From NCBI GenBank assembly GCA_021805955.1, contig JAJZDO010000774.1:1-9502 (forward strand): a stretch of DNA of 9,502 nt. Direction: 5' to 3'. Positions 6,401-9,502 of the stretch are shown one piece after another (position 1 is the stretch's first letter; each line of letters starts with the position of its first letter). The notes under the pieces were generated by a model that was not told where the DNA came from, searched no databases, and worked only from the letters and a program-made list of their open reading frames with translations. Made by a program: the position numbers and the translations under genes. This stretch comes from Acidobacteriota bacterium (lineage in GTDB: Bacteria; Acidobacteriota; Terriglobia; Terriglobales; Acidobacteriaceae).

Positions 6401-9400
6401 CGATGCTCCCCGACCAGGCTTTTGCAGTCAGGAATGCAGTTTTTGTGAGTGCCGCTTACATCCCGGACACGGGAGCCAAAACATTCCAGCTTGCGCTAAC
6501 GCCGGACGGAAGCGGTTCCTTTGCTTTTGCTATTCGAAGTCGCGGCGATCAGGGCGAATCTGGATGGCCGATTCGCTCTCAGGGCATCCTACAGCGGGTT
6601 GAATCCGATGCGGCAACTGCTGAAGCTGTGTCCCTGACAGATTTGCAGCGCCGTTATACGATCCACCGGGATGCGCAGGATCATTACGTCAAAACCGCCA
6701 AAAGCGGTCTTCAATATGGCCCGGCATTCCAGCTGGTGCAGGAAGTCTGGGTGGGCGAGGGCAAGAGTCTATGCCGCTTTCGATCCGATGCGCAGGATTC
6801 GGAACGCGATGTGATCCATCCCACGATTCTAGATGCCTGTTTGCAGGCCATGGCGCACGTCCGGCCGCAACTCGCAGCCTTCCGCGCCGAGGACACATAC
6901 CTTCCCGTTTCCATAGGACAGATATGCATCCGTCGAGCCGTCCCCAGCGGATGCGATCTGTTTTCCCATGCGCGGCTAACAAACGCGGACGCGGAACGCG
7001 GAACCTTCCGCACAGATCTCCAGTTGCTTGATTCGGATGGTAATGTCCTTGTCGACATCGCCGGGATGGAACTGCAGCGGGTTGCCAGAGAGGATTCGGT
7101 CGACGGGACAGAGTCGCTCTACAGTCTGCAATGGATATTGGAGCAGGATGAGGGCCGGCAGGCAAAAGCGGAAACGGCCGTAGCACTGCTGTCGAATTTG
7201 TCCTCAGAGAACTGGGTGATCTTCGCCGATGATGCCGGAATTGCAGCGGCGATGAAAGAAACTCTGGAACTGGCTGGTGGAAAATGCACGACGGTGCGGC
7301 CAGGGCCAGGGTTCAACCTGATTTCCGCCACGGAATTTGAGGTAAATCCAGCGGACCGGAGAGATTTGGATCAACTATTCGAGGCGGTGAGCGTTCGCAA
7401 CGGTGCGCCCACCGCTGTTGTTCATCTCTGGAGCCTCGCCGGCAAAACCCACGCCTGCACTGCGGAAAGCCTGATGGCCGCCCAGGCGATGGGCAGCCAG
7501 TCGATTCCACAGATCGTGCAGGCTATTGCCGACGCGGACTGGCAGCACTTGCCGCGGTTGTGGCTGGTGACCAATGGAGCCGTGCCCGCCGGGAGCGCGA
7601 GCGACCCACTGCGAATTGAAAACGCACCGCTCTGGGGAATCGGCCGCAGCATCGCTCGCGAGCATCCGGAATTACGACCCACACTTGTGGATCTCAGTGC
7701 GGCCATTAATGTTGCCGAGGCACGGGCACTGGCGCTTCGCATCTGCAGCAATGGAAATGAAGACCGCATCGCACTGCGTGAACACTCGACCTATGTCGCG
7801 CGCATTGTTCCTATTTTGACGACGGCGCCGCCGGTCGAACCGAAACTCCTTGCCAACGGGGAGCAATATCGCATCGAAATTCTCTCGACCGGCATTCTGG
7901 ACAATCTCGCACTGCGCGCCTGTGCTTCGTCGCGGCCGCGGACCGGAGAAGTCACGATTGAAGTGATGGCAGCGGGGATGAACTTCATCGACGTGACCAA
8001 GGTGATGGGCATTTATCCCGGGCTTGACCCAGCCGATCCCATCCAACTGGGGATTGAATGCGCTGGACGCATCACGGTGGTGGGCGATGGCGTCCGCGAG
8101 TTTCAAATTGGGGATGAAGTTCTCGCCATCACTCCCTCCATGCGAACTACGGCGCTGATGTCTTCCTCCGTCTCGCTGCCGGCGGAAATGGTTCTACGAA
8201 AGCCGAATCATCTGAGCATGGAGCAAGCTGCTACCACTCCAATCGCTTTCTTGACCGCCTATTATTCGCTGGTGGAGTTGGCCCATATTCGACGGGACGA
8301 TTGGGTACTGATTCATGCAGCCGCTGGAGGCGTTGGGCTTGCCGCCATCGAAATCGCCAGGTGGGCCGGGGCCAACGTGATCGCCACGGTCGGCTCCAGT
8401 GAGAAAGAAGAGTACGTGCGTTCCCTCGGAATCGCCCATGTATTCAACTCGCGGTCGCTGAGCTTTGCCTCCGGCGCGATGGAGGCCACCGGTGGACGCG
8501 GCGTCGATATCGTTCTCAATTCTCTGACGGGAGAACTGCAGTCCAAAGGTCTTGAAGTTCTCGCGCCTTATGGCAGATTTATCGAGTTGGGCAAGCGAGA
8601 TATTTACGACGATCGGCCGATCGGCCTGAAGGTATTTCGCAAGAACTTGTCGTTTCATGCGGTCGATCTGGCGGCCGCAATTGAAGAGCGGCGATCCTAC
8701 GTTGTCGAATTGCTGCGCACCGTCGTGCAGAATATCGAAGACGGCGCGTGGCGTCCGCTGCCGGTGCAATCGTTTTCCGCGTCCGATCCAAGCGCGCCCT
8801 TTCACTTTATGGCGCAGGCGAGGCAGGTGGGAAAGATCGCCATCCGCATGGATCGCGAAGTGCTTGTCCTGCCGTTGTCAGATTCGACAGGGGCAAATAC
8901 GCATGGGTTGTTTTCTTCCAACGCCACTTATCTGATCACCGGAGGTTTGGGCGGAGTGGCGCTGACGGTGGCGGAGTGGATGGCGCAGAACGGAGCCGGC
9001 CACCTGGTGCTGCTGTCGCGGCGTGTACCTTCGCAGGAATCGCTGCAGGCGATTCGCAGGATGGAAGCCAGCGGTGCAACCGTATTCCCGGTCCGGGCAG
9101 ACGTTACCAGCGCTGCCGCTATTGCCACAGTTTTGGATGCGATCCGCACCACCATGCCGCCGCTCAAAGGAATCATGCACACCGCAGCCGTGGTAGACGA
9201 CGCACTGGTCAAGGACCTTTCGCCGGAGCGCTTCGTGCCGGTCATGATGCCGAAAATCGTGGGCGCCTGGAATCTACATGAATCGACGCTGCAGGAAGAC
9301 CTGGATTTCTTCGTCCTTTTCTCCTCCATTGGCGCCGTACATCCCCAGCCGGGCATGGGCAGCTACGCAGCCGCAAATGCATTTCTCGACGCCTTCGCCT

Positions 9401-9502
9401 ACTATCGACGCGCTCTCGGGCTACCGGCGATTACGGTGAACTGGGGCGGCTGGGACCAGATTGGATTGGCTCGCGCCGTAGGCACCGGACGCAGTATCGA
9501 TG
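3472..9502 (+). CDS. Type I modular polyketide synthase, KS-AT-DH-ER-KR (runs off right edge)
   Basis: An uninterrupted frame from the ATG at 3472 to the window end gives 2010 residues. After a short, highly charged leader (residues 1-23) the order is KS (about 24-448), KS-AT linker, AT plus post-AT linker (547-903), DH (920-1205), structural pseudo-KR (1215-1450), ER (1460-1795) and KR (1817 onward, incomplete). This is the order of a fully reducing module, as in bacterial modular PKSs and in mycocerosic-acid-synthase-like iterative enzymes. It would join an extender unit to a chain and reduce the beta-carbon to methylene. There is no loading AT or ACP before the KS, so the starter comes from another protein or from a directly loaded acyl thioester. 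The ACP and any further modules or release domain lie beyond the window. The Shine-Dalgarno is poor, so translation is probably coupled to the thioesterase gene. The class is certain; the product is unknown. Confidence 0.97.
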   Translation, partial: MKREKEDQTQKDEPSRRHEPRREPIAIIGMGCRYPGASNVEELWRNLLAGRESIGLYPGGRFAELDNLYARVRNKPGRLLTDRGGFLLDVTGFDSQFFEISPRESIYVDPQHRLLLEIAWEALENAGQVREAYENSATGVYIGLWTKEYESRLYESATEDDFYSVTGCGGASASGRLSYTFGFQGPSLTIDTACSSSLVAVHMACESLWNGDVDMALAGGANLILGSEISELFTKAHMLSPEGSCKFGDESANGFVRSEGAGIVVLKRLAHALAHRDPIYAVIRGGAVNNDGRTSGFMVTPSRVGQREMLKAAWKSAEIAPQDLRYIEMHGTGTTVGDPVEIEAVGAALADAGVQRPCPLGSIKTNIGHTETAAGVAGLMKVALALQHRVVPPSLHFRVPNPRIAWERFPLRVATEPIDLSGETGLNLAGVSSFGLSGTNVHLVLEEARQTERVSQGRGPYLLPISARSPEALDDLLRAHLEQLRAAGPEYPIRDVCYTASVRRTHHEYRVVIIAEDLAQLEKNLAAAIVREDSDGVIFGRAAAGQQSMVFVAPGQGSQWLGMATELFQSDPVFRQAFEECDAAIRLETGWSLVDRVIGVEAGKHIAQIDVIQPALFAMSVALAAVWQSWGILPDAVVGHSMGEVAAAYIAGILDLHDAVAIICHRSRLMKTLSNGGSMATVELPMAEVESLLQSVENVSVAASNGPHTTVISGDGAAIESLLRDLTAKEIYCRQIKVDVASHSAQVDPILDSLLASLGDIRPRPAKIPMLSTVTGKYAAAASDSPGETAADMDAEYWVQNLRRSVLFAPAIQKLCADRKDTFVELSPHPILLPSIEASAREVDPRALAVPSLRREKPALATMLAALGTLYAAGRKIDWDRFYPEDACCVTLPQYPFQRERCWPEPADPTRARLHSADSTAPLLGHRFESSLDPNALLWETDLQIASVPYLNDHRVLRSAVFPAAGHIEMALSAAKAMLPDQAFAVRNAVFVSAAYIPDTGAKTFQLALTPDGSGSFAFAIRSRGDQGESGWPIRSQGILQRVESDAATAEAVSLTDLQRRYTIHRDAQDHYVKTAKSGLQYGPAFQLVQEVWVGEGKSLCRFRSDAQDSERDVIHPTILDACLQAMAHVRPQLAAFRAEDTYLPVSIGQICIRRAVPSGCDLFSHARLTNADAERGTFRTDLQLLDSDGNVLVDIAGMELQRVAREDSVDGTESLYSLQWILEQDEGRQAKAETAVALLSNLSSENWVIFADDAGIAAAMKETLELAGGKCTTVRPGPGFNLISATEFEVNPADRRDLDQLFEAVSVRNGAPTAVVHLWSLAGKTHACTAESLMAAQAMGSQSIPQIVQAIADADWQHLPRLWLVTNGAVPAGSASDPLRIENAPLWGIGRSIAREHPELRPTLVDLSAAINVAEARALALRICSNGNEDRIALREHSTYVARIVPILTTAPPVEPKLLANGEQYRIEILSTGILDNLALRACASSRPRTGEVTIEVMAAGMNFIDVTKVMGIYPGLDPADPIQLGIECAGRITVVGDGVREFQIGDEVLAITPSMRTTALMSSSVSLPAEMVLRKPNHLSMEQAATTPIAFLTAYYSLVELAHIRRDDWVLIHAAAGGVGLAAIEIARWAGANVIATVGSSEKEEYVRSLGIAHVFNSRSLSFASGAMEATGGRGVDIVLNSLTGELQSKGLEVLAPYGRFIELGKRDIYDDRPIGLKVFRKNLSFHAVDLAAAIEERRSYVVELLRTVVQNIEDGAWRPLPVQSFSASDPSAPFHFMAQARQVGKIAIRMDREVLVLPLSDSTGANTHGLFSSNATYLITGGLGGVALTVAEWMAQNGAGHLVLLSRRVPSQESLQAIRRMEASGATVFPVRADVTSAAAIATVLDAIRTTMPPLKGIMHTAAVVDDALVKDLSPERFVPVMMPKIVGAWNLHESTLQEDLDFFVLFSSIGAVHPQPGMGSYAAANAFLDAFAYYRRALGLPAITVNWGGWDQIGLARAVGTGRSID
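3541..4815 (+). other. PKS ketosynthase (KS) domain
   Basis: The domain begins with PIAIIGMGCRYPG and ends near VSSFGLSGTNVHLVLEEA. The catalytic triad is complete: Cys194 in DTACSSS, His330 in MHGTGT and His369 in NIGHTE. The 136- and 39-residue spacings are standard. The Cys rules out a KSQ-type decarboxylating loading domain, so this KS condenses. The segment NNDGRTSGFMVTPS is also well conserved. Confidence 0.95.
5110..6180 (+). other. PKS acyltransferase (AT) domain and post-AT linker
   Basis: APGQGSQW (residues 553-560) opens the domain. The nucleophile is Ser641 in GHSMGE and the catalytic His is His743 in the VASH motif (740-743). The linker ends in YPFQRERCW at about 895-903. The specificity motif VASH is neither the YASH associated with methylmalonyl nor the HAFH associated with malonyl, so the extender unit cannot be assigned with confidence. 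Confidence 0.92.
6229..7086 (+). other. PKS dehydratase (DH) domain
   Basis: The double hot-dog fold is recognisable from LLGHRF (923 onward). The catalytic His954 is in DHRVLRSAVFP, the motif GLQYGPAFQ follows near 1080-1088, and catalytic Asp1121 is in HPTILDACLQ. Both catalytic residues are present. The consensus HxxxGxxxxP is altered to HxxxRxxxxP, with Arg at residue 958. The domain is probably active. Confidence 0.88.
7114..7821 (+). other. PKS structural pseudo-ketoreductase segment
   Basis: The segment between DH and ER starts with SLYSLQWILEQ and contains WVIFADDAG, VVHLWSL, RLWLVTNGAVP and LWGIGRSIAREHPELRP. This is the truncated Rossmann subdomain that packs on the catalytic KR in reducing modules. 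It lacks a glycine-rich NADPH loop and the catalytic Ser/Tyr, as expected for this subdomain. Confidence 0.8.
7849..8856 (+). other. PKS enoylreductase (ER) domain
   Basis: The medium-chain-reductase fold is shown by AAGMNFIDVTKVMGIYPG, GIECAGRITVVGDGV and the NADPH-binding loop IHAAAGGVGLAAIEIAR (His at residue 1615). GRGVDIVLNSLTGEL and GRFIELGKRDI follow. No expected motif is missing, so the module should saturate the enoyl intermediate. Confidence 0.92.
8917..9502 (+). other. PKS ketoreductase (KR) catalytic domain, incomplete at right edge
   Basis: The domain starts near NATYLITGGLGGVA, with the glycine-rich NADPH loop at residues 1824-1830. Catalytic residues are present: Lys in MMPKIVGAW, Ser1952 in LFSSIG, Tyr1965 and Asn1969 in YAAAN. 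HTAAVVDD carries VDD at 1908-1910, corresponding to the LDD marker of B-type ketoreductases. That predicts a D-configured hydroxyl, normally followed by formation of an E alkene by the DH. The domain is cut near its C-terminus. Confidence 0.93.

Overview
The window is bacterial DNA of moderately high GC, with Shine-Dalgarno-led genes. It carries two unrelated blocks separated by decayed, gene-poor DNA. The second block is the start of a modular type I polyketide synthase (PKS) locus. The ArsR remnant and overall base composition suggest a soil or environmental bacterium, perhaps Acidobacteriota. That placement is an impression from sequence style, and no marker gene is present to confirm it.

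Block A (1-1891): the 5' part of a DUF2235 / Tle1-like alpha/beta hydrolase gene runs leftward off the window. Divergent from it is a two-gene rightward operon: a predicted lipoprotein of about 320 residues, then a 117-residue helical protein with its own good ribosome binding site. The function of the pair is unknown. Proximity to a Tle1-like lipase raises the possibility of an effector/immunity or envelope system, but no VgrG, PAAR or other secretion gene is visible.

Middle (1892-2676): a clearly recognisable but broken ArsR-family regulator starts at 1929. It has an in-frame TAG and then a frameshift inside the recognition helix. About 470 bases follow with no convincing gene. This stretch holds a 12-bp perfect palindrome and two looser inverted repeats that could be regulatory sites for the PKS operon.

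Block B (2677-9502): a stand-alone type II thioesterase is followed 15 bases later, in the same reading frame, by a very large PKS gene that runs off the right edge. The visible 2010 residues carry KS, AT, DH, a structural pseudo-KR, ER and KR in the order of a fully reducing module. Nearly all catalytic residues are intact. The thioesterase would hydrolyse aberrant acyl groups from the synthase carrier proteins. The synthase would extend and fully reduce a chain by one unit, or by several if iterative. The carrier protein, any later modules and any release domain lie outside the window, so the product cannot be named.
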